Below, one piece after another: positions 1 through 9,159 of a DNA stretch of 64,000 bases. The position numbers were made by a program, and so were the translations under genes. Source of the DNA: AWTP1-13 sp963820375 (lineage in GTDB: Bacteria > Pseudomonadota > Alphaproteobacteria > Rhizobiales > Hyphomicrobiaceae). The stretch is from positions 143,876 through 207,875 of the forward strand of contig CAWFZX010000004.1 of assembly GCA_963820375.1 (NCBI GenBank). The letters run 5' to 3'. Under the pieces are notes generated by a model. That model was not told the DNA's origin. It saw only the letters and a program-made list of their open reading frames with translations, and did no database searches. Position 1 is the stretch's first letter. The number at the start of each line of letters is the position of its first letter.

Positions 1-1
1 G

Positions 2-292
2 CAGCAGGCAGCCATCCTCAAGGCGTTGGGGGCCACGCGCCGCCGCATCCTGCTGTCACATCTCATCGAATATGGCATTCTTGCCATCTTAACATCGTTC
101 ATTGCCTTTTTGATCGGCACCGTCGCGGCCTGGCTTGCCGTCACTCAGGTGATGGACCTCGATTTCACCTTCTCCCTGCGGGCGGCCATAGAAGCCATGC
201 TCCTGGCCAGCGTGCTGGTTGCCCTCTTCGGCGGCTTTGGCACTTGGCGGGTCCTGAAGGCGCCGACCATTCCCTATCTGCGGGCGGACTAG
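2..292 (+). CDS. FtsX-like ABC transporter permease, C-terminal end (partial)
   Basis: The open frame enters from the left edge and ends at TAG 290-292, so only about 96 C-terminal residues are visible. It opens with an ILKALGATRRRIL stretch, the loop typical of FtsX/MacB-type permeases just before the last membrane pair. Two or three hydrophobic segments follow (ILAILTSFIAFLIGTVAAWL and AMLLASVLVALFGGFGTW). The family forms the membrane half of ABC exporters or lipoprotein-release and cell-division complexes; the substrate cannot be told from this fragment. The ATPase partner, if adjacent, lies outside the window. Confidence 0.8.
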   Translation, partial: QQAAILKALGATRRRILLSHLIEYGILAILTSFIAFLIGTVAAWLAVTQVMDLDFTFSLRAAIEAMLLASVLVALFGGFGTWRVLKAPTIPYLRAD

Positions 293-430
293 CCGCTCTT
301 GTCCCGGCTCGCAAGGTTACCCATTTTCACGGTCGGTTTTGTGGTGCCGGTCCTTGCAAGCGAGGGGCCGCGTCGCCATAATCTGCTGGTGCGAACTTCG
401 GGTTCGCCTAAAGTTGAAGGGAAGGATCCT

Positions 431-1228
431 ATGGCTCAATACGACAACAGGTATGCGCAGGCGACCACTGCGCGCACCGGCGTTGCGATCGACGAGGGCC
501 TGCGCGCCTACATGCTGCAGGTCTACAACTATATGACGGCGGGGATCGCCCTGACCGGCATCGTCGCGTACATGGTGTTCTCGTATGCCGTGACGATGGA
601 TCCTGCGCTCGCCGCCAAGTCGGCGACCGGGGCCACCCTGGCACTGCATAGGGGCATGTACCTGACGCCGCTTGGCGTCGCCATCTACGCATCGCCTCTC
701 AAGTGGGTGGTGATGCTGGCGCCTCTGGCGTTCGTGTTTTTCCTCTCGTTCCGCATCTACAAGATGAGCGTCGGCGGAGCGCAGATCGCCTTCTGGCTCT
801 TTGCTGCGGCCATGGGCGTATCGCTATCCTCGATTTTCCTGGTCTACACGGGCCAATCGATCACGCAGGTGTTCTTCGTGACGGCTGCCGCCTTCGGTGG
901 GCTTAGCCTGTACGGCTATACCACCCAGCGCGATCTGTCCGGCTGGGGCTCCTTCCTGATCATGGGTGTGATCGGTATCGTGGTGGCGGGTCTCGTCAAT
1001 CTCTTCCTGCAGTCAAGCGCCTTACAGTTCGCCATCTCGGTCATCGGCGTATTGGTGTTTGCCGGGCTCACGGCTTACGACACCCAACGCATCAAGGACG
1101 GCTACTTCGAGGTGGCGGGCAACGTCACGGCGTCGACCAAGGCCGCGATCATGGGTGCGCTCAACCTCTACCTCGATTTCATCAACATGTTCGTGATGAT
1201 GCTGCAGTTGTTTGGCAATCGCGAATAA
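431..1228 (+). CDS. Bax inhibitor-1/YccA family membrane protein
   Basis: A 265-aa integral membrane protein. The ATG at 431 follows a GAAGGGAAGGA ribosome-binding stretch; the in-frame extension upstream to 299 has no such site. About seven hydrophobic segments follow a polar N-terminus of some 25 residues. The C-terminal part carries the family's GLTAYDTQRIK element, with the conserved aspartate, and the ALNLYLDFINMF element near the end. The BI-1 (TMBIM) family forms pH-sensitive calcium-leak channels in some bacteria, while YccA in E. coli modulates the FtsH protease; which role applies here is inference. It is monocistronic, with a strong terminator 25 bases downstream. Confidence 0.9.
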   Translation: MAQYDNRYAQATTARTGVAIDEGLRAYMLQVYNYMTAGIALTGIVAYMVFSYAVTMDPALAAKSATGATLALHRGMYLTPLGVAIYASPLKWVVMLAPLAFVFFLSFRIYKMSVGGAQIAFWLFAAAMGVSLSSIFLVYTGQSITQVFFVTAAAFGGLSLYGYTTQRDLSGWGSFLIMGVIGIVVAGLVNLFLQSSALQFAISVIGVLVFAGLTAYDTQRIKDGYFEVAGNVTASTKAAIMGALNLYLDFINMFVMMLQLFGNRE

Positions 1229-1252
1229 GCGCACACAAGCTCCAGCCTAGCA

Positions 1253-1283
1253 GGGCCCCGCTGTGCAGCGGGGCCCTTTGCTT
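1253..1283 (+). terminator. Rho-independent terminator after the BI-1 gene
   Basis: A perfect 10-bp stem (1253-1262 with 1267-1276, GGGCCCCGCT pairing with AGCGGGGCCC) closes a 4-base loop and is followed by TTTGCTTT. It lies 25 bases after the stop codon of the BI-1 gene. Confidence 0.85.
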
Positions 1284-1337
1284 TATGGGCGCGCTGAGGC
1301 ATGACTTGCGGACGGTCCTGCCACGATCACACCGGCC

Positions 1338-1880
1338 ATGACGCAACCACACCTACGCTCGGCGCGAGCCACCGATGTCCCGGCCATCTGCCGCATCTAC
1401 CGTCCCGCCGTCCTCACCGGCACGGCAAGCTTTGAGCTGGAGCCGCCCGACGAAGATGAAATGCTGCGGCGTTTCAACGCGATTACGCAGGCAGGCTACC
1501 CCTACCTGGTGGCCGAGCTCGATGGTCGGCTCCTGGGCTATGCCTATGTCAACGCCTACCGGTCACGGCCGGCTTATCGCTTCACGGTGGAGGATTCCAT
1601 TTATTTGGCGCCGGAGGCCCAGGGCAAGGGGATAGGCCGGCTCCTGCTCGGGGCCCTGATCGACGCCTGCGTCGACGCCGGTTTCCGCTTGATGGTCGCC
1701 GTCATCGGCGATTCCTCGCAATCCCGCTCCATCACGCTGCATCGACGGATGGGCTTCACCTTTTGCGGGACCATCCATTCGGTGGGCTATAAGCACGGTC
1801 GCTGGCTCGATAGCGTCATAATGCAGATGCCGCTTGGTGCGGGCGACACGGCCGCGCCAACGGGGAGGGAAAAGCCTTGA
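1338..1880 (+). CDS. GNAT N-acetyltransferase, phosphinothricin-acetyltransferase-like
   Basis: A 180-aa protein with a single GNAT fold. The acetyl-CoA pyrophosphate loop is visible as QGKGIGRLLL (about residues 95-105), and the family's C-terminal VGYKHGRWLDSVIMQ element is characteristic of the Pat/Bar and YncA branch. Members transfer acetyl groups from acetyl-CoA to the amino group of phosphinothricin, methionine sulfone or sulfoximine, or related small amines; the natural substrate here is unknown. It is cytoplasmic and stands alone between a terminator and the convergent DUF2794 gene. Length matches the family (170-185 aa). Confidence 0.85.
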   Translation: MTQPHLRSARATDVPAICRIYRPAVLTGTASFELEPPDEDEMLRRFNAITQAGYPYLVAELDGRLLGYAYVNAYRSRPAYRFTVEDSIYLAPEAQGKGIGRLLLGALIDACVDAGFRLMVAVIGDSSQSRSITLHRRMGFTFCGTIHSVGYKHGRWLDSVIMQMPLGAGDTAAPTGREKP

Positions 1881-2198
1881 CCGCAGTGGTCGGGCAAGGC
1901 CGGCTTTGCGCGGGAAAGTCGCCCGATACTTTCTGCCTGCCTGTCGAAGGGCCCACAGCGCCAGGGCCGGTGTGGGCCCGTCTGGTTGGTCTAGGCCGGG
2001 TCGCATGATTTGGCGCACTGGCGCACCACGGGCACCATTGCCGCGTGGCCAGGCCCCCAGGGCCAAGTCCCCGGGCAGAACCCACCGGCCAGATCACCCT
2101 TGGCTTCTTGGCGCCCGCACACAACTACGGCCGGCGCGCCAAGGCGCGCCTTCTGACGGGGCGCCAAATGCAGCACCCTCAGCTGCCGAGCCAACGGC
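1881..2198. other. Intergenic region with paired GGCGCGCC palindromes
   Basis: I find no supportable gene in these 318 bases between two convergent genes. The one visible structure is two GGCGCGCC palindromes at 2133-2140 and 2143-2150, separated by AA, which could fold as a hairpin. No T-run follows on either strand, so I do not call it a terminator. Confidence 0.5.
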
Positions 2199-2585
2199 TC
2201 AATAGCTCGCAAGGCGCACGCTTTTTTCCAGCGCGCTCAGCACGCGCCGCAATTCGTGTCCACGCTTGAGGATGAGCCCAGCCGCGGTGACGATGCTGAA
2301 GGCGCCCTGCCGCCGCGCCAGCCGGGGTTGCTTTTCGATCCGATAAAGCGGCACTTCGCTGGCCCGACGAAAGACCGAGAACACCGCCTTGTCGCGATCG
2401 AAGTCGATGGCGTAGTCACGCCACTCGCCGGCTGCGACTTTACGGCCATAAAGCGCCAGAATTTCATTGAGCTCCCGACGCTCAAACGTCGTCAGGGCTG
2501 CGGGAGGGGTTGGTAGAGGGGCAGACTTGCCTGCCGGGCCCGCGCCAATCCGCGGGCTGAACTGTATGGGCTCGACTTCGCTCAA
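2199..2585 (-). CDS. DUF2794 domain protein
   Basis: A 128-aa protein with a proline- and alanine-rich N-terminus of about 30 residues and then the DUF2794 core: FERRELNEILALYGRKVAAG, EWRDYAIDF, FSVFRRASEVPLYRIEK and a GLILKRGHEL element. The family is nearly confined to Alphaproteobacteria and has no assigned biochemical function. It is a small, soluble, probably cytoplasmic protein and appears monocistronic. It is one of the best taxonomic markers in this half of the window. Confidence 0.9.
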   Translation of the reverse strand: MSEVEPIQFSPRIGAGPAGKSAPLPTPPAALTTFERRELNEILALYGRKVAAGEWRDYAIDFDRDKAVFSVFRRASEVPLYRIEKQPRLARRQGAFSIVTAAGLILKRGHELRRVLSALEKSVRLASY

Positions 2586-2738
2586 CGGCGCCTCCTGTTT
2601 GCAGCGCCGTCATGATCATCGTTTCGCGCGCCGTTTTCAAGGTGCTCTATTGAGGCAGGCGGGCTGGCAGCCAAAAGCGCCTGACGCACCGACAGGGTCA
2701 GGCACGCCAGGCGGCGAGCGCTGGCCGCGGCGCAAGGC

Positions 2739-4592
2739 TCAGAGTTCCTTCAGCATCGACGTGGCTTCCGCGTCGAGCGTCCAGGACAAGCCAGGCGCAG
2801 CAAATTGCAGCTCGACCTTTCCCTGCAACGCCTCGGCGACCATGCGCTCGATCACTAGGTGGCCAAACCCCTTGTGTCGTGGTGCGGTCGTCGGCGGACC
2901 ACCGCGCTCGATCCAAGTCATTTGGAAATGTCGTTTGTCTCGAGGGCCGCGCAATTGCCACGCAATCGAAATGCGGCCCAGTGCGCCCGACAGGGCGCCA
3001 TACTTGACGGCGTTCGTCGACAATTCGTGCAACGCCATGCCCAGGTACTGCGCCGATAATGGCGTTAACAATACGTCGGGGCCAACGATCTCGACGCGGT
3101 CGCTGGTGTCACCGTAGTGTCCAAGTTGCGACTGCACGAGCTCCTTGATGGATACGCCCCGCCATTCCTGCTGCACGAGCAAATCGACCGAGGCGGCGAG
3201 GCTCTTCAAGCGTGCACTAAAGTCGGCGGCAAAGTCCGCTGACGAACTGCTGGTCCGCACCGTCTGAGCGGCGATGGCCTGGACCACCGCCAGGAGGTTC
3301 TTCGAGCGGTGCGAGATTTCCGACATCAGAAAGCGAATGTGGGCCTCATGCTCCTTGCGCTCGGTGATATCCATACTGACGCCATACACGTGCGCAGGCC
3401 GCTGGCTGTCGTTGAAGGCTTGGGCGCGCACGAACAGCCAACGTTTGTCGCCATCAGGACGAACGATTCTGAACTCGTCCTCGTAGATGCCGCCCGCTGC
3501 TTCGGGCTTGCTCCAGCGTTGCCGCAAGCGGGTGTGGTCGTCAGGATGGATGAAGGGCGCAAGGTCTTGCAGGTGCTGAATAGGTTTGTCGCGACCGATC
3601 CCGAGCTGGTCATAAATCTCTTCCGCACAGGTGAGTGCGCCCGTCTCGAGGTCGAGCTCGAATGTCGCCATGCGGCCGGCCATCAGTGCGAGCTTGCGTT
3701 GATTGCTGGTGTGCAGCAGCAAAGCCAGGGTTTCGACCAGCTTTTCTTCCGTACGTTTGCGCTCGCTGATGTCGCGGACCACTGCCGACACTCCTGCGAC
3801 CCGGCCGTCGCTACTGACAATCGGTGCAAGCGTGATCGACACGCTTAGGGAGGTGCCATCCTTGCGGATCCGCCTGGCCTCGGTGTGGACGTGTTCTCCG
3901 CGGCGCACCTGTGCATAGCGCTCTTCGAATTCCGCATCCGCCCCCGCGGGATAGAGCCTGCGTACCGATTGGCCGATGATTTCCTCGGCTGCATAGCCAA
4001 ACGTGCGCGTTCCAGCCGGGTTCCAAGACAAAATGATCCCTTCAGGTGAAAGGCTTAAGATCGTATCGTCGGCCGCGGCAATGATGGCGGCCAGACGTGC
4101 GTTCAAAGCTTCAGCCTGCTTGCGTTCGGTGATGTCCATCGCCACGCCGAGCACCGAGCGGGCCTTGCCGTCTGGTCCCCGCCGCACCTGACCGCGACGA
4201 TGGACCCACCTGATTTCACCATCCGAACGAATGATCCTATATTCCTGCTCGAAGGAGTCGCTCTGGCTTTCGATGGCGGCACGGTAGGCATCTCGAAACG
4301 GCACGCGGTCCTCGGGATGGACAAAGCTCAGCACCTGGTCGGGGGAACCGGAAAAATGCTCGGTCGTGCGCCCAAATAAGCGATACATCGACTCCGACCA
4401 GGTCACTCGGTCGGTGGTAAGGTCGCGCTCCCATACCCCCAGCCCGGTGGAGGACAGCACGAACGACAAGCGCTCCAGCACCGGCCGAAGTTGCGCTTGC
4501 TCGGGCTGCTCAAAGGCCCCGCTCGTGCTCGGCGGGTCGGCTCCGGTGTCGTTCACGATGTTGCGGACTCTGCGAGCCATTGGGGGCGACAT
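2739..4592 (-). CDS. PAS-domain HWE-type sensor histidine kinase
   Basis: A roughly 617-aa soluble sensor kinase with no transmembrane segment. Three PAS/PAC units can be read, each ending in the DITERK or DISERK linker. The C-terminal transmitter is HWE type: phosphoacceptor box EISHRSKNLLAVVQAIAAQT, N-box LHELSTNAVKYGALS, the WIERGGPP motif and a GFGHLVIERMV glycine loop. HWE kinases in Alphaproteobacteria usually signal to single-domain or PhyR-type receivers, in light or general-stress control; no receiver gene is adjacent, so the partner is unknown. Start choice is uncertain: ATG 4592, ATG 4580 and TTG 4637 are all in frame, and none has a strong ribosome-binding site. Confidence 0.85.
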   Translation of the reverse strand: MSPPMARRVRNIVNDTGADPPSTSGAFEQPEQAQLRPVLERLSFVLSSTGLGVWERDLTTDRVTWSESMYRLFGRTTEHFSGSPDQVLSFVHPEDRVPFRDAYRAAIESQSDSFEQEYRIIRSDGEIRWVHRRGQVRRGPDGKARSVLGVAMDITERKQAEALNARLAAIIAAADDTILSLSPEGIILSWNPAGTRTFGYAAEEIIGQSVRRLYPAGADAEFEERYAQVRRGEHVHTEARRIRKDGTSLSVSITLAPIVSSDGRVAGVSAVVRDISERKRTEEKLVETLALLLHTSNQRKLALMAGRMATFELDLETGALTCAEEIYDQLGIGRDKPIQHLQDLAPFIHPDDHTRLRQRWSKPEAAGGIYEDEFRIVRPDGDKRWLFVRAQAFNDSQRPAHVYGVSMDITERKEHEAHIRFLMSEISHRSKNLLAVVQAIAAQTVRTSSSSADFAADFSARLKSLAASVDLLVQQEWRGVSIKELVQSQLGHYGDTSDRVEIVGPDVLLTPLSAQYLGMALHELSTNAVKYGALSGALGRISIAWQLRGPRDKRHFQMTWIERGGPPTTAPRHKGFGHLVIERMVAEALQGKVELQFAAPGLSWTLDAEATSMLKEL

Positions 4593-4823
4593 CTTACCGC
4601 AATCTGGACGCAATCGAAGGCCGTTCCAAGGCCGCAACCAACTGAGCCTAGATCCTTAAACGCGAACCGGCGTGGCGCCTGGGCCTGCCGTTGCGCGCAG
4701 CGGTGGGCCGCGGCGTCGAAGTCAACGCTCCTGATGGGGAGGGCAAGGCTGCTCCTCCTAGCCAAAGCCGGTCGTCTGGCCGATAACGTGCAAGCAGGCG
4801 TGAAAGCAACGAAGGAGGCGCCC

Positions 4824-6131
4824 ATGGTTCGCTATCTGAAGCGTGGGATGGACGCCGGCGCAGTCAGGGCAGCCGACGCCGAAGTGCGCGCCAGGGTGGA
4901 AGCCATCCTGAGCGATGTCGAAGCCCGCCGTGACGCCGCCGTGCGCGAATACTCGGAGAAATTCGATGCCTGGTCGCCGGCCTCGTTCCAATTGAGCGCG
5001 GCTGCCATAGAGCGGGCGATCGCCCAAGTGCCGCGGCGTGATCTCGACGACATAAAATTCGCTCAGGCGCAGGTGCGCAACTTTGCCGAAAAACAGCGTG
5101 CGACCCTACAGGATCTCGAAGTTGAGACGCTGCCCGGCGTCGTCCTGGGCCACAAGCACATCCCGGTCAATTCGATTGGCTGCTATGTTCCCGGCGGGCG
5201 CTATCCGATGGTCGCCTCCGCGCATATGTCGATCGTCACCGCCCGCGTGGCCGGTGTAAAGCGTATCGCTGCCTGTGCGCCGCCGCACCAGGGCGGCCCA
5301 CATCCAGCCATCGTTGCAGCAATGCATTTCGGAGGTGCCGACGAGATTTACGTACTGGGGGGCGTGCAGGCGGTTGCCGCCATGGCTTTGGGCAGCGATG
5401 CCATTGCCCCTGTCGACATGATCGTCGGTCCGGGCAACGCCTATGTCGCCGAGGCCAAGCGGCAACTGTTTGGCCGCGTCGGCATCGATCTGCTCGCTGG
5501 GCCGACCGAGACGCTGATTATCGCCGACGACAGCGTGGACGCTGAGGTTTGCGCCACCGATCTCCTGGGCCAAGCCGAACACGGGCCGACCTCGCCCGCC
5601 GTGCTGATTACCAACTCCGACAAACTGGCGCATGCCACGCTTGCGGAGATTGAGCGGCTACTCAAAATCCTCCCCACCGCCGCTGCCGCGGGTCAGGCCT
5701 GGGCGGACCGGGGGGAGGTGCTCGTCTGCGAGGATATTGAGGAGATGGTGCGCGAGGCCGACCGCATCGCCTCCGAACACGTGCAGGTGATGACGCGCGA
5801 CCCCGATTACGTTTTGCAGAACCTGCTGAACTACGGCTCGCTGTTCTTGGGTGCGCGCACCAACGTCGCCTATGGTGATAAAGTGATCGGTACCAATCAC
5901 ACGTTACCGACAAGGCGGGCCGCGCGTTATACCGGTGGCCTGTGGGTGGGCAAGTTCCTCAAGACCTGTACCTATCAGAAGGTGCTGACCGACCAGGCTT
6001 CCGCTCAGATCGGTGAGGTCTGCTCTCGCCTGTGCATCCTCGAAGGCTTCGCCGGTCATGCCGAACAGGCCAATGTTCGTGTGCGCCGCTATGGCGGCAG
6101 GAATGTAGCCTACGCAGCGGCAGCGGAGTAG
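4824..6131 (+). CDS. HisD-family NAD-dependent dehydrogenase, probably catabolic
   Basis: A 435-aa protein of the histidinol dehydrogenase family. ATG 4824 follows GAAGGAGG; a long in-frame upstream extension is not needed. The zinc and active-site elements are present: GQAEHGPTSPA (Gln and His ligands), SEHVQVMT (Glu-His pair), GDKVIGTNHTLPT (Asp ligand) and EGFAGHAEQANVR (C-terminal Glu and His). HisD oxidises histidinol twice, to histidine. No other his gene is nearby, and the next genes are an SDR, hydantoinase A/B and an amidase, so I infer a paralogue that oxidises another hydroxymethyl substrate, as HpsN does for dihydroxypropanesulfonate. The substrate is not deducible from sequence alone. 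Two bases separate it from the SDR gene. Confidence 0.85.
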   Translation: MVRYLKRGMDAGAVRAADAEVRARVEAILSDVEARRDAAVREYSEKFDAWSPASFQLSAAAIERAIAQVPRRDLDDIKFAQAQVRNFAEKQRATLQDLEVETLPGVVLGHKHIPVNSIGCYVPGGRYPMVASAHMSIVTARVAGVKRIAACAPPHQGGPHPAIVAAMHFGGADEIYVLGGVQAVAAMALGSDAIAPVDMIVGPGNAYVAEAKRQLFGRVGIDLLAGPTETLIIADDSVDAEVCATDLLGQAEHGPTSPAVLITNSDKLAHATLAEIERLLKILPTAAAAGQAWADRGEVLVCEDIEEMVREADRIASEHVQVMTRDPDYVLQNLLNYGSLFLGARTNVAYGDKVIGTNHTLPTRRAARYTGGLWVGKFLKTCTYQKVLTDQASAQIGEVCSRLCILEGFAGHAEQANVRVRRYGGRNVAYAAAAE

Positions 6132-6133
6132 CC

Positions 6134-6898
6134 ATGCAGATCCCGGCTAGCCCTTCCTTCCGACTCGATGGCAAACGGGCGCTCGTCACGGGTGCGGGGC
6201 GTGGCATCGGCGTTGCCGCTGCCTTCGCCCTGGCCGAGGCCGGAGCGCACGTCACCCTCCTGGCGCGCACGCCATCTGAGGTCGAGGCCGCCGCCGCCGC
6301 GATCCGTGCCCGAGGCCAGCAGGCGGAAGCGCTGGTTCTCGACGTCACCGATCTGGGGGCCATGCAGCGGGCCATTGCGGCGGCCGGCCCCTTCGGCATT
6401 CTTCTCAACAATGCGGGGACCAATCGCCCCAAGCCCCTCGTCGAGGTGACGATCGAAGATTTCGACGCCATCATGGCGCTGAACGTGCGTGCTGCCTACT
6501 TTGTTGCGCAAGCCGTCGCGCGCCGTCTGATCGAGAGCAAGCAAGCGGGCTCGATCATCAACGTATCATCGCAGATGGGCCATGTCGGCGCTGCTAGGCG
6601 CACGGTCTACTGCGCCTCGAAACACGCCATGGAGGGCTTCACCAAGGCCATGGCCATCGAGCTCGCCCCCCACAAGATCCGGGTCAACACGCTCGGCCCG
6701 ACCTTCCTTGACACGCCGTTGACGCGCCCCTTCTTCGAGAACAAGGCGTTTCGTGACGAAGTGGTAGCGAAGATCAAGTTCGGGCGGTTGGGAACGGTCG
6801 AGGAGATGCTAGGCGCCATTGTCTTTCTTGCCTCCGATGCGTCGTCTCTGATGACCGGCTCGGCTTTGCTGCTCGACGGCGGTTGGACGGCCGACTGA
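6134..6898 (+). CDS. Short-chain dehydrogenase/reductase
   Basis: A 254-aa classical SDR. It has the NAD(P) motif TGAGRGIG (about residues 18-25), NNAG, the catalytic serine in INVSSQMG and the YCASK catalytic Tyr/Lys element, with a C-terminal GSALLLDGGWTAD typical of gluconate 5-dehydrogenase and 2-deoxygluconate 3-dehydrogenase relatives. The start at 6134 lies two bases after the HisD-like stop, which implies co-transcription. The likely role is a second alcohol/ketone redox step in the same pathway; the exact substrate is unknown. Confidence 0.88.
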   Translation: MQIPASPSFRLDGKRALVTGAGRGIGVAAAFALAEAGAHVTLLARTPSEVEAAAAAIRARGQQAEALVLDVTDLGAMQRAIAAAGPFGILLNNAGTNRPKPLVEVTIEDFDAIMALNVRAAYFVAQAVARRLIESKQAGSIINVSSQMGHVGAARRTVYCASKHAMEGFTKAMAIELAPHKIRVNTLGPTFLDTPLTRPFFENKAFRDEVVAKIKFGRLGTVEEMLGAIVFLASDASSLMTGSALLLDGGWTAD

Positions 6899-7067
6899 GC
6901 CGGTCACGAGTGTTTGCCCTGCTGCGGGCGTCGCCGGCGAGGGACCGCCAAGAGTGTGAGGCCTATCGTTGCGACCAGCGAGAATTGTCGCCTCTTGCGG
7001 GGGGTGCGCGCTTGCGCTCTGATGCGCGCTGATCATGAGCGGATGCCAAATCATGCGTGCGAAGTCT

Positions 7068-9149
7068 ATGCTTGCCCGGCTGGCCGTTGATATCGGCGGG
7101 ACCTTTACGGATATCGTTTTGCTCGCCGGGGAACGCCGCCTGGTCAACAAGCTCATCACCACGCCGCATGCCCCCGAACTGGCGGTCATCGAGGGCGTGC
7201 GTGAAATCCTGGCACGAGCCGGACTAGCCGTCAGCGATATCGGCGTGTTTGTTCACGGCACGACGCTGGCGACCAACGCCATCATTGAGCGCAAGGGTGC
7301 CAAGACGGCGTTGCTCACGACCGAGGGTTTCCGCGATGTTATCGAGATCGCCGACGAAGGGCGTTTCGATCAGTACGACATCAACATCGTCAAGCCGGTA
7401 CCGCTGGTTCCGCGCGAGCTGCGTTTTAGCATCCCAGAACGCATGGACGTGCACGGCGGCGTCCGCCGCGCCCTCGACGAAGCGGCGGTTCGCGCCGCTG
7501 GTGCCCGCTTGCGCGAGCTGCAGATCGAGGCTGCGGCTGTCGCTTTCATGCACGCTTATGCCAATCCCGCGCACGAGATACGTGTCGGCGAAATTCTGGC
7601 GGAGGTCTGTCCCGATCTGGCCGTGACCCTGTCATCGCAGGCCTGTCCGGAAGCGCGCGAATACGAACGCACCTCGACCGCGATCGCCAACGCCTACGTG
7701 CAGCCGCTGATGTCGGGCTATCTGTGGCGCCTGCAAAGCACAATGCGTGCGCTCGGCTATCGGCAGCCGATTCATCTGATGACATCGGGTGGCAGCCTTG
7801 CCAGCCTGGAGACCGCCGCGCGCTTTCCGGTACGGCTTGTCGAATCCGGGCCCGCCGGCGGCGCCATTCTGGCTGGCCAGCTGGCGCTTGAGCGTGGTGA
7901 GCGCCGCATCTTGTCGTTCGACATGGGAGGCACGACCGCCAAGATCTGCTTGATCGATGACGGTGAGCCGCTGAAAGCGCGCGCTTTCGAGCTGGATCGC
8001 CGGTCGCGCTTCAAGAAGGGCAGCGGCATGCCTGTGCGGATCCCCGTGATCGAAATGGTGGAGATTGGCGCCGGCGGCGGCTCGATCGCTCGCGTCGACG
8101 GCTTGCAGCGTATCCTGGTAGGGCCGGACAGCGCAGGTGCGCAACCCGGTCCTGCCTGTTATGGCCGTGGCGGCCGGGAGGCGACGGTCACCGATGCCGA
8201 CCTTAGCATCGGCAAGATCGATCCGGAACGCTTTGCCGGCGGCAAGATCGGCATCGACGCCCATCAAGCCGAAGCCGTTCTCAGGCATGGCGTTGGCGAC
8301 CGGCTTGGCGGCATGTCTGCCGAGCAGGCAGCCGTCGGCGTCAGCGAAATTGTAGACGAGAACATGGCAAACGCGGCGCGTGTGCATGCGATCGAACGCG
8401 GCGTCGCCATCGGTGAGCGCACGTTGGTGGCCTTCGGTGGTGCTGCTCCCCTGCATGCCAGCCGGATCGCCGAAAAGCTTGGCATTAGCCGTATCATCGT
8501 GCCGCCGGATGCTGGTGTCGGCTCGGCGGTGGGCTTCCTTGCTGCGCCAGCAGCTTATGAGCTGGTGCGCTCGCGCCACATGCTGCTATCGGCTTTTGAC
8601 GCCGATGCCGCCAACGGCATCATCGAGGCGCTGGTTGGCGATGCCGGTGCGCATTGCCGCGCCGCTGCGGGCGAACGGCGCATCCAGGTCAGGCGCTCCG
8701 CCTTCATGCGCTACGCGGGTCAAGGTCACGAGATCATGGTCGCCTTGCCCGATCGGGTGCTGGTGCCGGCTGACGTTGCCACTTTCCGACAGGACTTCGA
8801 GCGCGAGTACAGCCGTCTGTTCGCGCGCCACATCCCTGATGCTGAGATCGAGATCATGAGCTGGATGGTGATAGCGAGCACGCCGACCGAAGCGCCGGTG
8901 CGCCTCGCTGCCGCCGGGCCGAAATTGGCGCCCCCGCCAGCGCGCCAGCGCTCGATATTCGATGCGCGACTGGGCCGACGGCAGGCCGTTGCGGTATTCG
9001 ATCGCAACGTGCTCATGCCCGGTATGGCCATTAAAGGCCCGGCGCTGATCGTTGAGGAAGGCACTTCGACCTACGTTTCGCCGAGCTTCGATGTCGATGT
9101 TGATGCCGGCAAGGCTCTGGTTCTGACGGCGCGAACGCAGGCGAACTGA
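7068..9149 (+). CDS. hyuA: Hydantoinase/5-oxoprolinase family subunit A
   Basis: About 693 residues. It has the actin-fold phosphate loops of the HyuA/OplA ATPase half: VDIGGTFTDIVLL at the N-terminus, FDMGGTTAKICLIDDGE around residue 285, EIGAGGGSIARVDG, and VAFGGAAPLHASRIAEKLG near residue 455. Family members couple ATP hydrolysis to ring opening of hydantoins, 5-oxoproline or related lactams, or to acetone or acetophenone carboxylation, together with subunit B. ATG 7068 is chosen because the homology begins at once; ATGs at 7053 and 7035 are also in frame, and none has a clear ribosome-binding site. Subunit B follows after 10 bases. Confidence 0.88.
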   Translation: MLARLAVDIGGTFTDIVLLAGERRLVNKLITTPHAPELAVIEGVREILARAGLAVSDIGVFVHGTTLATNAIIERKGAKTALLTTEGFRDVIEIADEGRFDQYDINIVKPVPLVPRELRFSIPERMDVHGGVRRALDEAAVRAAGARLRELQIEAAAVAFMHAYANPAHEIRVGEILAEVCPDLAVTLSSQACPEAREYERTSTAIANAYVQPLMSGYLWRLQSTMRALGYRQPIHLMTSGGSLASLETAARFPVRLVESGPAGGAILAGQLALERGERRILSFDMGGTTAKICLIDDGEPLKARAFELDRRSRFKKGSGMPVRIPVIEMVEIGAGGGSIARVDGLQRILVGPDSAGAQPGPACYGRGGREATVTDADLSIGKIDPERFAGGKIGIDAHQAEAVLRHGVGDRLGGMSAEQAAVGVSEIVDENMANAARVHAIERGVAIGERTLVAFGGAAPLHASRIAEKLGISRIIVPPDAGVGSAVGFLAAPAAYELVRSRHMLLSAFDADAANGIIEALVGDAGAHCRAAAGERRIQVRRSAFMRYAGQGHEIMVALPDRVLVPADVATFRQDFEREYSRLFARHIPDAEIEIMSWMVIASTPTEAPVRLAAAGPKLAPPPARQRSIFDARLGRRQAVAVFDRNVLMPGMAIKGPALIVEEGTSTYVSPSFDVDVDAGKALVLTARTQAN

Positions 9150-9159
9150 GGAGCGGGCC

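Noticed and set aside
2133..2152. Paired GGCGCGCC palindromes as a terminator
   Set aside because: There is no T-run on either strand and the arms are short and self-complementary; in G+C-rich DNA this can arise by chance.
4824..6131. Histidine biosynthesis hisD
   Set aside because: The family and zinc ligands fit, but no other his gene is present and the neighbours are catabolic, so I did not assign hisD as the biosynthetic gene.
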